Assembly: GCF_045032955.1 (NCBI RefSeq)
Contig: NZ_JBJFZU010000002.1
Location: 186,001 to 250,000, forward strand
From: Ornithinicoccus sp045032955
GTDB lineage: Bacteria; Actinomycetota; Actinomycetes; Actinomycetales; Dermatophilaceae
Direction of reading: 5' to 3'
Length of the DNA stretch: 64,000 nt
Part shown: piece by piece, positions 1 to 9,266 of the stretch
Layout of the letters: the number at the start of each line of letters is the position of its first letter
How positions within the stretch are numbered: the first letter of the stretch is position 1
The notes under the pieces: generated by a model
What the model was told of the DNA's origin: nothing
The model's database searches: none
Seen by the model: only the letters and a program-made list of their open reading frames with translations
Translations under genes and position numbers: made by a program

Positions 1-1773
1 AGCCTGGCCAAGAAGATCGCCGACCTGGTCAAGGACGGCAAGATCGGCGGCATCGCCGACCTGCGGGACGAGACCTCGGGGCGGACCGGCCAGCGGCTGG
101 TGGTCGTGCTCAAGCGCGACGCGGTCGCCAAGGTGGTCCTGAACAACCTCTACAAGCACACCCAGCTGCAGACCTCCTTCGGCGCCAACATGCTGGCGCT
201 GGTGGACGGGGTGCCGCGCACCCTGCCCATCTCGGCGTTCATCCGGCACTGGGTGGACCACCAGGTCGAGGTCATCGTCCGACGCACCCAGCACCGGCTG
301 CGGGAGGCGGAGGACAAGATCCACGTCTTCCGGGGCCTGCTCAAGGCGCTCGACCAGCTGGACGAGGTCATCGCGCTGATCCGGCGCAGCCCGTCGGCGG
401 AGGAGGCCCGGGGTGGCCTGATGGAGCTGCTCGGGATCGACGACCTGCAGGCGCGGGCGATCCTGGAGATGCAGCTGCGGCGCCTCGCCGCGCTCGAGCG
501 GCAGAAGATCGTCGACGAGCACGACGAGCTCGAGACGATGATCAAGGACTACGAGGACATCCTCGCGAGGCCCGAGCGGCAGCGCTCGATCATCTCCAGC
601 GAGCTGTCCGAGATCGTCGACAAGTTCGGCGACGACCGGCGCACCACGATCGTGCCCTTCGACGGGGACATGTCGATGGAGGACCTGATCACCGAGGAGT
701 CGGTGGTCGTCACCATCAGCCGCGGCGGGTACGTCAAGCGGACCCCGGTGCGCGAGTACCGCGCGCAGAACCGGGGCGGCAAGGGCCGCCGTGGCACGTC
801 GCTGCGTGCGGACGACGTGGTGCAGCACTTCTTCGTCACCAGCACCCACCACTGGATGCTGTTCTTCACCGACCAGGGTCGGGTGTACCGGGCCAAGGCC
901 TACGAGTTCCCCGAGTCCGGCCCGACCGGCAAGGGTCAGCACGTGGCCAACCTGATGGCCTTCCAGCCGGACGAGAAGATCCGCTCGGTGCTGCCGCTGC
1001 GCGACTACGAGCAGGCGCCGTACCTGCTCCTGGCCACCCGCAACGGGCTGGTCAAGAAGTCGCGGCTCACCGACTACGACTCCCCCCGCTCCGGCGGCCT
1101 GATCGCGGTCAACCTGCGCGACGGCGACGAGCTGGTGGGGGCGGCACTCGCCTTCGGCGCGGACGACGTGCTGCTGGTCTCCAGCCAGGGTCAGTCGGTG
1201 CGCTTCCCGGCGGCCGACGACACGCTGCGCCCGATGGGGCGGGCGACATCCGGTGTCACCGGGATGAAGTTCCGCGGAGACGACCACCTGCTGGCGATGC
1301 AGGTCGTCGCCGAGGGCACCGACCCCTTCGTCTTCGTCGTCTTCGAGACGGGGATGGCCAAGCGCACCCCGGTCTCGCAGTACCGGCTGCAGGGACGTGG
1401 CGGACTGGGCATCAAGGTCGCCAAGGCCACCGACAAGGCGGGCTGCGTGGTCGGGGCCCTCACCGTGGACGAGACCGACGAGGTGCTGGTGCTCACCGAG
1501 CGGGGCAACGTGGTCCGCTCCGCGGTCGGCGGCGAGAACGGGGTCCGGGTGACCGGGCGTGACACCCAGGGCGTGATCTTCGCCCGCCCGGCCAAGAACG
1601 ACGCGATCGTGGCGGTGGCCCGCAACGCCGAGTCGGCGGCCGAGGAGGAGCTGGTCGAGGCCGTCGACGGCGAGCGTCCAGCCGAGGACCAGAGCGATGA
1701 CGTACCGTCGGCGGAGTCGGCCGGCGACCCGCCGGTGGATGAGGTGCAGACCACCGAGGGAGACGACGCATGA
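1..1773 (+). CDS. gyrA: DNA gyrase subunit A, C-terminal part (5' truncated by window)
   Basis: The reading frame is open from base 1, so this is the last 590 residues of GyrA and the start lies outside the window. DNA gyrase is a GyrA2B2 type II topoisomerase that introduces negative supercoils. The visible part holds the end of the breakage-reunion domain, the long coiled-coil arm (nt about 280-640, heptad-like HDELETMIKDYEDIL) and the C-terminal beta-pinwheel that wraps DNA. The GyrA box appears as QNRGGKG at about nt 766-786 (usual consensus QRRGGKG). Pinwheel blades repeat with VKRTPV, VYRAKAYEF, VKKSRLTDY and AKRTPVSQY. The tail after about nt 1630 is acidic and low complexity, as in other actinobacteria. 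It overlaps the DUF3566 gene by 4 bases (ATGA). Confidence 0.97.
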   Translation, partial: SLAKKIADLVKDGKIGGIADLRDETSGRTGQRLVVVLKRDAVAKVVLNNLYKHTQLQTSFGANMLALVDGVPRTLPISAFIRHWVDHQVEVIVRRTQHRLREAEDKIHVFRGLLKALDQLDEVIALIRRSPSAEEARGGLMELLGIDDLQARAILEMQLRRLAALERQKIVDEHDELETMIKDYEDILARPERQRSIISSELSEIVDKFGDDRRTTIVPFDGDMSMEDLITEESVVVTISRGGYVKRTPVREYRAQNRGGKGRRGTSLRADDVVQHFFVTSTHHWMLFFTDQGRVYRAKAYEFPESGPTGKGQHVANLMAFQPDEKIRSVLPLRDYEQAPYLLLATRNGLVKKSRLTDYDSPRSGGLIAVNLRDGDELVGAALAFGADDVLLVSSQGQSVRFPAADDTLRPMGRATSGVTGMKFRGDDHLLAMQVVAEGTDPFVFVVFETGMAKRTPVSQYRLQGRGGLGIKVAKATDKAGCVVGALTVDETDEVLVLTERGNVVRSAVGGENGVRVTGRDTQGVIFARPAKNDAIVAVARNAESAAEEELVEAVDGERPAEDQSDDVPSAESAGDPPVDEVQTTEGDDA

Positions 1774-2489
1774 GCACCACGCCCGAGAACTCGGGGTCCT
1801 CGTCGCCGTCCACCTCCACGGAGGAGTCCGGGACGACCGCGTCGTCGTCCGGTGCGTCCGCGCCCGAGGAGTCGTCGAGCTCACGGCCGTCGATGAAGGA
1901 CAGCGCGATGGCCCGCACCGCGCAGGGTCGTGACCTGGCCGCGCGCAAGGCGCGGGCGTTGCGTGGCGCGACCGCAGGGCTGGCCTCCGGCTCCGCGGCC
2001 GGCGCGACCGCGGGCCGCGGTCAGCAGCCGCCCCGCGGGTCGCGGGAGGCACCGGCGGGCAGCCAGGCCCGGACCTCCGGCAACCGCTCACCCTCCCGTC
2101 CGGCGCCGCGGCGTGGGGGCCCCCGCCGGGTGCGGCTCACCGCCCAGCGGATCGACCCCTGGTCGGTGCTGAAGATCAGCTTCCTGGTGTCGGTGGCGCT
2201 GGGGATCTCCGGCGTGGTGATGATCGCCGTGCTGTGGACCGTGCTGTCCGGGATGAACGTCTTCTCGACCCTCAACGACTTCCTCGGCCAGGTCACCAGC
2301 GGTGAGACCGGCGGTCCGTCGTTCGACCTGTCCGACTACCTGGGCTTCGGCCGGGTGGTCGCGCTGACCGCGGTGCTGGGCGTCCTCAACGTCTTCCTGC
2401 TGACGGCGCTGGCGACCCTGTCGGCGTTCCTCTACAACATCTGCGCCGCCCTGGTGGGCGGCGCCCAGGTGACCCTCTCCGACGAGTGA
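1770..2489 (+). CDS. DUF3566 domain membrane protein
   Basis: This 239-residue protein starts inside the gyrA stop (ATGA overlap), so the two are probably translationally coupled. Residues 1 to about 125 are Ser/Pro/Ala/Arg-rich and probably disordered. The C-terminal half carries two hydrophobic segments at about 132-156 (VLKISFLVSVALGISGVVMI) and 194-222, separated by a short polar loop, which is the DUF3566 layout. DUF3566 genes sit directly after gyrA in most actinobacteria. The family function is not established. A cytoplasmic basic N-tail with two membrane helices suggests a membrane-associated partner of the replication or division region, but that is inference. Confidence 0.9.
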   Translation: MSTTPENSGSSSPSTSTEESGTTASSSGASAPEESSSSRPSMKDSAMARTAQGRDLAARKARALRGATAGLASGSAAGATAGRGQQPPRGSREAPAGSQARTSGNRSPSRPAPRRGGPRRVRLTAQRIDPWSVLKISFLVSVALGISGVVMIAVLWTVLSGMNVFSTLNDFLGQVTSGETGGPSFDLSDYLGFGRVVALTAVLGVLNVFLLTALATLSAFLYNICAALVGGAQVTLSDE

Positions 2490-2498
2490 CCCGTTCCC

Positions 2499-2564
2499 GA
2501 CCGGGCGAGCGTTGTGTTCTGACTGGGCGAGCGTTCTGTTCTGACCGGGCGAGCGTTGTGCTCT
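2499..2564. repeat. Intergenic 22-bp repeat array A (3 units)
   Basis: Three contiguous 22-bp units lie at 2499-2520, 2521-2542 and 2543-2564, each starting GACCGGGCGAGCGTT or a one-base variant. The array fills the gap between the convergent DUF3566 and XRE genes. It starts 10 bases after one stop and ends 2 bases before the other. The same unit recurs at 51633, 54382 and 59778. There are no unique spacers, so it is not CRISPR. Confidence 0.9.
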
Positions 2565-2566
2565 CC

Positions 2567-2803
2567 TCAGTCGGCCCCGATCCGGGGGAACGGTGACCGG
2601 GAGAACACGGTCTCAACCGGGACCTCGAAGAACTCGGCGATCTGCAGGGCCACCTGCAGAGACGGGCTGTACTCGCCGCGCTCCAGGTAGCCCACTGTTT
2701 GGTAGTGCACGCCCAGGGCGCTCGCCAGCTGCCGTCGGCTGATCCCGCGCTCCACCCGCAGCACGGCGATCCGGTTGTAGACCCCTGCCGCCTCGTCCCC
2801 CAC
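2567..2803 (-). CDS. XRE/YozG-type helix-turn-helix regulator
   Basis: This 78-residue protein begins at a GTG two bases after the stop of the upstream ABC permease, so it is read as the last gene of that operon. A much longer frame upstream is a shadow of the permease. Residues about 8-62 form a Cro/XRE helix-turn-helix: RISRRQ-like first helix, then LASALGVHYQTVGYLERGEYSPSL with the typical Q-T-V-G-Y-L-E-R-G-E-Y recognition helix. Tiny XRE proteins of this kind commonly travel with ABC-2 exporters or DUF2975 membrane proteins and regulate them. It probably acts on the operator near 4618-4656, but nothing in the sequence proves that. Confidence 0.85.
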   Translation of the reverse strand: MGDEAAGVYNRIAVLRVERGISRRQLASALGVHYQTVGYLERGEYSPSLQVALQIAEFFEVPVETVFSRSPFPRIGAD

Positions 2804-2805
2804 CC

Positions 2806-3659
2806 TCAGTAGCCCTTGCTCAGCACCCGGTCGCGGGCGGCGGCGACGGCGCTGCCGGACTGCCGACGCGCCATCCGGCGCAGCAGGACCGGTGCCAGGA
2901 GCAGGCCGACGACCGCCCACCCGAGCAGTACCATCAGCGCCAGCACGAGCCGGAACTCGCCGCCGATCTCCCCGGCTGCGGCCTCGGCCGGCAGCAGCAC
3001 CGAGCGCACGGCGTGCCCGATCCAGTAGAGCGGGGTCGCCTGCGCGATCGCCTGGATCGGGGCCGGCCAGCTCGCGATCGGGTAGAAGACGCCGGACAGG
3101 GCGGCGAGGGCATACACGCCCATCATCGCGAAGCCCAGACCGAGCATGGTCCGGAACACCGAGCCGAGCACGGCGCCCCACGGCAGCATCGCGGCGACCG
3201 AGAGCAGGAACACCAGGACCAGCAGCAGCCAGCCGCCGAGGGAGTCCGGCATCACCCCGGGGAGCAGCAGCGAGACACCGAGCACCGCGGGCAGCAACGG
3301 CACCATGGCGTCCAGCGGAGCGGCCATCAGCTTGGCGACCAGGTGACCGGTCATGCCGTGCGGGACCGCCTTGGCGCGCAGCAGGGTGCCGTCGTCACGC
3401 TCGTACTGGAGCTCGCTCGCGACGCCGATGACTGCCGCCGCGACGACACCGAAGGCGAGGAAGCCGCCCATCAGGTAGACGCTGGCGGCGACCTGCCCCT
3501 GCTGGAACTCCACGTCGCGGAGCAGCCAGATGACGCCCAGCATGAAGAGCGCGAAGCCGACCGTCCCGATCCCCCCGACGGAGGTGTACTTGCGGATCAG
3601 CGTGGTGCGCGCCTGCCGTCGGGCCGCTGTCACCACGGCCAGCGGAACTCCGGATCGAC

Positions 3660-3663
<4 letters not shown>
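2806..3663 (-). CDS. ABC-2 type transporter permease
   Basis: This 285-residue protein has about six hydrophobic segments, for example VGFALFMLGVIWLLRDV, GGFLAFGVVAAAVIGVASEL, WLLLVLVFLLSVAAMLPWGA and LVLALMVLLGWAVVGLLLAPV, as in the ABC-2 permease family. It is the membrane subunit of a one-ATPase exporter; the substrate (drug, lipid or peptide) cannot be read from sequence. It overlaps the ATPase gene by 4 bases (3660-3663) and is followed two bases later by the XRE regulator, so all three form one operon transcribed leftward. Confidence 0.9.
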
Positions 3664-4610
<947 letters not shown>

Positions 4611-4617
4611 GGAGGCA

Positions 4618-4656
4618 ATGTAGTAGGAGTGCTACAGAGCGTGCAAGGGGTACTAC
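4618..4656 (-). promoter_or_regulatory. Promoter and dyad for the ABC/XRE operon
   Basis: On the minus strand there is TTGCAC (4646-4641), a 17-base spacer and TACATT (4623-4618), close to a vegetative -35/-10 pair, ending just upstream of the ATG at 4610. Lying over the -10 is an inverted repeat, GTAGTA..TGCTAC (4620-4635), and a further GTACTAC lies at 4650-4656, just upstream of the -35. Dyads placed like this are typical repressor operators; the XRE protein of the same operon is the obvious candidate ligand (inference). Confidence 0.6.
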
Positions 4657-4740
4657 GGCAAGCGAGGGGTGCCCTGGGCATTTTGGCGGCTCCCGCGAGG
4701 GTGGGGTATTCTCGGTCGTCGCGTGCGTCGCACGCGGAGC

Positions 4741-4814
4741 GGGCCTATAGCTCAGTCGGTTAGAGCGCTGTCCTGATAAGACAGAGGTCACTGGTTCAAG
4801 TCCAGTTAGGCCCA
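4741..4814 (+). tRNA. tRNA-Ile (GAT)
   Basis: This is a 74-base cloverleaf. The acceptor pairs GGGCCTA with TAGGCCC, the anticodon stem is CTGTC/GACAG with loop CTGATAA, and the T-arm has GTTCAAG. The anticodon GAT is at 4775-4777. The 3' CCA is not fully encoded (ACCC follows). Position after gyrA and paired with tRNA-Ala is standard in actinobacteria. Confidence 0.97.
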
Positions 4815-4858
4815 CCCGCACGGTTCGTGTTCGTCCTCGATCTAGGGAGTGCCCGACG

Positions 4859-4990
4859 ATGAAGCGCCTTCTCTTCCTCGCCGCCGCGGCGGCAGGGCTG
4901 GTCGCCTACAAGCGGGCCCAGGACCAGCAGGCCGAGCGCGAGCTCTGGGCCGAGGCCACGGACGACGTCCCGAACCAGCCCGGGCGGTGA
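4859..4990 (+). CDS. DLW-39 family mini-protein
   Basis: This is a 43-residue ORF between tRNA-Ile and tRNA-Ala, preceded by TCTAGGGAGTG as ribosome binding site. It has an N-terminal hydrophobic segment KRLLFLAAAAAGLVAYKRAQ (residues 2-21), then a charged helix AERELWAEATDD and a short tail. The invariant LW-[ST/AE]-A motif that names the DLW-39 family appears here as ELW at about 28-30. The family is found at this same locus in most actinobacteria and has no known function. It probably spans or anchors to the membrane with its charged tail in the cytoplasm (inference). Confidence 0.88.
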   Translation: MKRLLFLAAAAAGLVAYKRAQDQQAERELWAEATDDVPNQPGR

Positions 4991-5025
4991 CCCTCCGGGT
5001 CTGACCCGGGTGGTGCATACCTCCA

Positions 5026-5098
5026 GGGGCCATGGCGCAATTGGTAGCGCACCTGCTTTGCAAGCAGGGGGTTAGGGGTTCGAGTCCCCTTGGCTCCA
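5026..5098 (+). tRNA. tRNA-Ala (TGC)
   Basis: This is a 73-base cloverleaf with acceptor GGGGCCA/TGGCTCC (one G-T pair), anticodon stem CCTGC/GCAGG, loop TTTGCAA and T-loop GTTCGAG. The anticodon TGC is at 5059-5061. A rho-independent terminator follows within 12 bases. Confidence 0.97.
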
Positions 5099-5108
5099 CC
5101 GCAGGTCA

Positions 5109-5144
5109 GAGGCCCTTCCCGGTATGCGGGAGGGGCCTTCTTTC
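5109..5144 (+). terminator. Rho-independent terminator after tRNA-Ala
   Basis: The stem GGCCCTTCCC (5111-5120) pairs with GGGAGGGGCC (5128-5137) over a 7-base loop, with one G-T pair, followed by TTCTTT. Confidence 0.85.
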
Positions 5145-5204
5145 ATGTCCGGTACCTCAGGAAAGTACTGCAGTCGCCCCCAGGAGGGATGACAGGATGG
5201 ACGC

Positions 5205-6011
5205 ATGAGCTCCCATCCCTCCCGCGGCGTCCTGGTCACCGGCTCCTCCCGGGGTGTGGGGGCCGCGGTGGCCCGCGCCTTCGCGGCGCGAGGCGACCGG
5301 GTCGTCGTCCACTACCTGGGCAGCGAGGTAGCGGCGCATGAGGTATGCCGCTCCCTCCCGGGCCACGGGCATGCCGTCGTCCAGGCAGACCTGGCCGACC
5401 CGGACGCCGTCGAGCGGCTGGCGACCGACGCGATCGGGGCACTGGGCCGGGTCGACGTCCTGGTCAACAACGCGGCGATGCTCACCGCCCCGTGGGAGGG
5501 CAGGGGCCGGCGCGGCGACCACCCGCTGGAGGAGACCTCCTACCCCGAGTGGGTGCAGATCTGGCGGCGCACCCTGGAGACCAACCTGCTCGGCCCGGCC
5601 CATCTGACGTGGCAGGTGGCCCGTCACATGATCGACGTGCCGCCCGCGGACGGCGTCCCCGTCGGGCGGATCGTCAACGTCGGCAGCCGCGGCGCCTACC
5701 GGGGTGAACCGGACATCCCGGCCTACGGCGCGAGCAAGGCCGGCCTGCACTCTTTCGGCCAGTCGATGGCGCTGCGTCTGGGTCGGCACGGGATCGCGGT
5801 GACCTCGGTAGCACCGGGTTTCATCGAGACCGAGATGGCCGGGTACGCACTGACAGGAGACCAGGCAGCGGCCACCCGGGAGCAGAGCCCGTTCGGCAGG
5901 GTCGCCCAGCCCCACGAGGTCGCCGATGCCGTGCTCGCCCTGGCCGACCCGCGGGCGGAGTGGGCCTCGGGCGCGGTCCTCGACCTCAACGGGGCCAGCC
6001 ACCTGCGCTGA
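5205..6011 (+). CDS. SDR family oxidoreductase
   Basis: This is a 268-residue classical short-chain dehydrogenase/reductase. It shows the NAD(P)-binding TGSSRGVG (residues 12-19), NNAA (88-91), catalytic Ser161 in NVGSRG, and YGASK with Tyr174 and Lys178. The C-terminal PGFIETEMAG is the usual substrate-lid segment. It most resembles the FabG-like 3-ketoacyl reductase group, but a 17-residue insertion around WEGRGRRGDHPLEETSY is not typical of FabG, so the substrate is open. The start at 5205 has GGAGGGATGACAGG upstream. It stands alone after the tRNA terminator. Confidence 0.93.
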   Translation: MSSHPSRGVLVTGSSRGVGAAVARAFAARGDRVVVHYLGSEVAAHEVCRSLPGHGHAVVQADLADPDAVERLATDAIGALGRVDVLVNNAAMLTAPWEGRGRRGDHPLEETSYPEWVQIWRRTLETNLLGPAHLTWQVARHMIDVPPADGVPVGRIVNVGSRGAYRGEPDIPAYGASKAGLHSFGQSMALRLGRHGIAVTSVAPGFIETEMAGYALTGDQAAATREQSPFGRVAQPHEVADAVLALADPRAEWASGAVLDLNGASHLR

Positions 6012-6449
6012 CACTCGACGGACCGGCCGCCGTGTGCCGACGGGGACGTCTCATCACCCAGCCATCCGCCGAGCCGGCGCAGTGCCTAGCGCGTGGCGTG
6101 AGACGAGACCCGGGAGTAGAGCTCCAGGGTCATCGCGATCTTGCTGCGACGCACCGCCATTGCCACGCGCGAGTGAACGTCGAGCGAGACGAGCAGGACG
6201 GCAGCGCCAACAGGTGACACCCGATGCAGTCGGCTGTTGACGCACGTCGTCCTCGTCGAGGAACTACGGGCAGTGCGGCCTGAGCTGTCACCGGCCCACT
6301 TGGCTCGAGCACGGGGGGATGTCCTTCAGCTGCGCGAAGCCATTGACTCTCTGCGAGATGGTCGGCATGCTGAGGCGGACCGGCGCTGCTCCTCCGCGGG
6401 CGGCCACCGGCCTTGATCCCGGTTGGACCATGTTCTCGGGAGCCCAGCC
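6012..6449. other. 438-base gap with possible gene relic
   Basis: No gene here has convincing start, length and codon use. One + frame from about 6240 to 6416 reads as ordinary protein (VEELRAVRPELSPAHL, then DVLQLREAIDSLRDGRHAEA) before a stop, but it has no credible start or known partner. The third-position GC looks lower than in neighbours. I read it as possible debris of a decayed gene; no intact promoter or RNA was recognised. Confidence 0.35.
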
Positions 6450-7073
6450 ATGACGTACTTCTGCCCCCACTGCAAGACGCCCAACCCGGATCCGTACCCC
6501 GGTGCCACCACCTGCGTGCAGTGCGCCAAGGACATGTTGAGCTCGAGCTCAGGCAGGGAGGACGTCTCCACCTTCGGGTGCGTGCTGTCGTCCCTGCTGG
6601 TCCTGGCCGTGCTGGCGGCACCGGTCGTGTCGTTGGTGACGGTCACCTCGTGGTGGACCGTCATCGCCGGCCCCCTTCGAAGCCTGCTCGAGCTGCTGCC
6701 TAGCAGCGTGGTGGCGCGCACGGCGGACGGCCCCGGATCCCCGTACCTGGTCGGCTCGGTGACCGCGGCGTCCGTTCTGGCCGTGGCCGTCTGGCTGTCG
6801 GTGCTCCGACGTACCGCTGTGCGGTCGTGGCTGGCCGGAGGGAGCCGTATGCCGGCGGTCGGTCTGGGCGTGCTGCGAGCAGCGGTCCTGGTGGCCGGTG
6901 CGCCGCTGGCCCTGGTCGTCGCCCTGATCGCGGCCGGGGCGGACCTCCAGCCGGACGCGGGCGCCGACGTGCTGTCGGCGTGGTGGCAGATCGGGGCGGT
7001 CGTCCTCGTGGTGCTGGTATGGGGCTTCCTGGGCACGACTCGGTTGTCGGCACGGATGGCGACCCGGACCTGA
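6450..7073 (+). CDS. Zinc-ribbon membrane protein, function unknown
   Basis: This 207-residue protein starts at ATG 6450, chosen over the ATG at 6423 because CGGGAG lies 8 bases upstream and the zinc ribbon then starts at residue 4. CPHC (5-8) and CVQC (about 24-27) make a four-cysteine zinc ribbon. Four hydrophobic segments follow: about 46-72 (FGCVLSSLLVLAVLAAPVVS), 95-112, 134-160 and 174-195. The architecture suggests a membrane sensor or scaffold with a cytoplasmic zinc knuckle. I do not recognise a named family. It stands alone, downstream of a 438-base gap. Confidence 0.8.
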   Translation: MTYFCPHCKTPNPDPYPGATTCVQCAKDMLSSSSGREDVSTFGCVLSSLLVLAVLAAPVVSLVTVTSWWTVIAGPLRSLLELLPSSVVARTADGPGSPYLVGSVTAASVLAVAVWLSVLRRTAVRSWLAGGSRMPAVGLGVLRAAVLVAGAPLALVVALIAAGADLQPDAGADVLSAWWQIGAVVLVVLVWGFLGTTRLSARMATRT

Positions 7074-7150
7074 GGTCCACACTCAGGGCTCACACGTGCG
7101 TCGTCCGGGGACGTTCCCTCCGCCCCGAAGGTCAGAGGCTCTTCCCACCG

Positions 7151-8050
7151 TCAGGAGACGGCCCTGACCGACGTGGGCTCGTAGACGACGGCCGAGTTCG
7201 TCGCCGGCCCGCGGCACGTGAGCTGGCACGGAGGAGCACGGTGGGCCTGAAGCTCGACCTGGACACGGTCCGGGTGAGGTGGGCTGCCGGTGAAGACGAT
7301 GCGCCAGCGGTCCCCGTCGCGGACGGTCTCAGCGACCGTGTAGTCGTCGCGGCCGGCCGGGCCGAAGCGGTGGAGCACGGCCGCGAGGGCGGCCTGCTGT
7401 GGCGGGAAGAGGTCCGTGTACCCACGCAGATGCTCGGACTCAACCCGGTCGGCCAGGTGCGCCTCCAGTGTGCTCACGGAGGACTCGGCGTCGAGCCCTC
7501 CGTAGTAGACCCCGTCGGGGGCGACGAAGACGTTGGCGGCGAACCGGTCACCGCCGACGTGCGTGCACTCCCAGACCAGCTCGGGCCACCGCTGGCTGAG
7601 CGCGCTGGCCACCGGTCGTCCACGCACGGCGCAGCAGGTGTCGTGCTGCCCGTGCGCGCAGACCAGGATGACCGGTGGATGGCCGAGCTCTCCGGGGACG
7701 TCGAGGGCCGCGGCGATCTCCGCCAGATCCTCGTCACGGGTCCACGTTCCCCAGGACTGCCGACCGGCGCCGGCGTCACCGTGACGTAAGACTGCCCACC
7801 GCGTAGGGGCGTCGTGGTTCCGGCGGCCGTGGCGCCTCACCAGGAGGATGCGCGCCCGTGCTGCCTGTGCCGCGGAGAAGACCAGTGCCTTGGTCGTCGG
7901 GTCGAGGTCCAGACCCTCGAATCCGTTGATCGGCCACCCGCCGTGGTACTCGATGAGGACCCACACGAAGCCGCGCGGCGCCGTCCCGGCCATGGGATCG
8001 CCGCGCACCCGGGCGCTGTCGGCGCAGAAGAAGCGGTCCGGGCCGCTCAT
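7151..8050 (-). CDS. Sucrase/ferredoxin-like (thioredoxin-fold Fe-S) protein
   Basis: This 299-residue member of the sucrase/ferredoxin-like family (Suc_Fer-like) starts at 8050, 10 bases after the JmjC gene. The key Fe-S ligand motif CAHGQHDTCCAVRG is present, giving the clustered cysteines of a thioredoxin-fold [2Fe-2S] ferredoxin, followed by PVASALSQRWPELVWECTHVGGDRFAANV, a hallmark of the family. A C-terminal beta-rich segment (residues about 235-290) resembles the extra domain seen in many actinobacterial members. It is the third gene of an operon with a repeat mini-protein and a JmjC-type oxygenase, so electron supply or redox maintenance for the iron oxygenase is plausible (inference). 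Confidence 0.85.
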   Translation of the reverse strand: MSGPDRFFCADSARVRGDPMAGTAPRGFVWVLIEYHGGWPINGFEGLDLDPTTKALVFSAAQAARARILLVRRHGRRNHDAPTRWAVLRHGDAGAGRQSWGTWTRDEDLAEIAAALDVPGELGHPPVILVCAHGQHDTCCAVRGRPVASALSQRWPELVWECTHVGGDRFAANVFVAPDGVYYGGLDAESSVSTLEAHLADRVESEHLRGYTDLFPPQQAALAAVLHRFGPAGRDDYTVAETVRDGDRWRIVFTGSPPHPDRVQVELQAHRAPPCQLTCRGPATNSAVVYEPTSVRAVS

Positions 8051-8060
8051 CGCCACCGCG

Positions 8061-9266
8061 TCACTGCTCGGCGGGCAGGATGACCCCGGCGCGCAGCAGT
8101 CGTTCCGCCAGCTCGACCCCGAGGTCGTCCGCGGTATGCACCGTCCCGTCGAGCAGACGGCTGACGGCGGGCAGGTCGGCCGGCGCGAGGTCGAGCCAGC
8201 CCACGCGCGTGAAGAGGCGAGAGCCCTCCAGCCGTGCCTCGAGCGCGCCGCGAAGGCGCACCGCGGTCTCCGGGCCAAGTGCGTCGACGGCCGCGAGCTG
8301 GGCCAGCGGCCCGAGCGGCGACGGACGTCCCTGCCCTCGCCGGGTGCGGTGGAACAGGGGGGTGGGATCGGCCTCGGTGATGGCGGCGGTGAGACGTCCA
8401 CGGATGAGGTCCATCTCGCTGCTCGGGCCGTCGACGCCCAAAGGCAGCGTCGAGCGCATGCTCGGGTCGTCCCGCAACAGCCGCAGCGCGGCCTCGGCGA
8501 GCTGCTCAGCCAGGCCGTGGCGGGTCCAGGTGTGGACGCCGAGCGTGAGGTGGATGGAGACCGCCCCCTGCGCCTGGGCGGCGTGCAGCCAGCCTCGTGG
8601 CAGGTAGAGGGCATCACCGGGTTCCAGCACGACATCGAGGTAGGCGTCCCCCGCCGCGGCCTCGGAGACGGCGGACCTGCGGTCGGTCCACGGCTGGTCA
8701 CGCAGGGGGTCCGGATGGACGGGCTCGTGGATGATCCAGCGTTTGGTCCCCGCGATCTGCAGGACGAAGACGTCATGGACGTCGTAGTGGTCGTCGAACC
8801 CACGGTTCTGGGGCGGGGTGATGTAGGCGTTGGCCTGCACCGGATGGCCGAGCTCGCCGCTCAACCGGCTGCTGAACTCCGCGACCGGCTCCCAGGTGCG
8901 GTGCAGAGCCTGCAGGACCAGGGTGGCGCCGTCGGCGAACGCGCGCCACAGGGCGGTGTCGTCGAGCTGGTCCGAGATGGTGGCGCCCACGCCGGCGGGC
9001 GAGGTGAAGGTCGAGTCGGCAGCCGTGGCGCCGTCTTTGGCGACGCGCAGGAACGGCGTGCGCAGTCCGCGGCGCGAGATCAGCTCGTCGACGGCATCGG
9101 CGGAGAACAGGTCGGAGAAGTCGCTGGCGCCCTGCGTCAGCAGCGCGGTGCGACCCCAGACGTCGCGAGCGAACTCCTCACGTCCGATGCCGATGAGGCG
9201 CCCGTCCAGGACCCCGGCGCGGTCCTGCTCGCCGGGGTCCTGAGAGGGGGTGGAGGTGGCGCTCAC
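8061..9266 (-). CDS. JmjC-type cupin, ribosomal-oxygenase-like Fe(II)/2OG hydroxylase
   Basis: This 401-residue protein belongs to the JmjC/cupin_4 (ROX, YcfD/NO66-like) family. The facial iron triad reads H160-Y-D162 in DDHYDVHDVF and H228 in RGWLHAAQ; GTKRW at about 173-177 and PGDALYLPRGWLH at 216-228 are family signatures. The C-terminal winged-helix-like part (about 300-401) is also typical. Known relatives hydroxylate Arg or His in ribosomal proteins. Here the start codon directly abuts the stop of a repeat-rich mini-protein gene, so that peptide is a candidate substrate (inference). It probably acts in the cytoplasm, as there is no signal peptide. Confidence 0.9.
   Translation of the reverse strand: MSATSTPSQDPGEQDRAGVLDGRLIGIGREEFARDVWGRTALLTQGASDFSDLFSADAVDELISRRGLRTPFLRVAKDGATAADSTFTSPAGVGATISDQLDDTALWRAFADGATLVLQALHRTWEPVAEFSSRLSGELGHPVQANAYITPPQNRGFDDHYDVHDVFVLQIAGTKRWIIHEPVHPDPLRDQPWTDRRSAVSEAAAGDAYLDVVLEPGDALYLPRGWLHAAQAQGAVSIHLTLGVHTWTRHGLAEQLAEAALRLLRDDPSMRSTLPLGVDGPSSEMDLIRGRLTAAITEADPTPLFHRTRRGQGRPSPLGPLAQLAAVDALGPETAVRLRGALEARLEGSRLFTRVGWLDLAPADLPAVSRLLDGTVHTADDLGVELAERLLRAGVILPAEQ

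Noticed and set aside
2804..3181. Longer version of the XRE regulator (204 residues)
   Set aside because: The extra N-terminus is Arg/Pro-rich shadow of the ABC permease; the GTG at 2803 after the permease stop gives a complete XRE protein.
4995..5009. Short hairpin CCGGGT/ACCCGG between DLW-39 and tRNA-Ala
   Set aside because: Six-base stem without a T-run; too weak to call a terminator.
6130..6621. Minus-strand 163-codon frame over the 6.0-6.4 kb gap
   Set aside because: Arg/Pro/Ser-rich with no domain and it runs into the zinc-ribbon gene antisense; no ribosome site.
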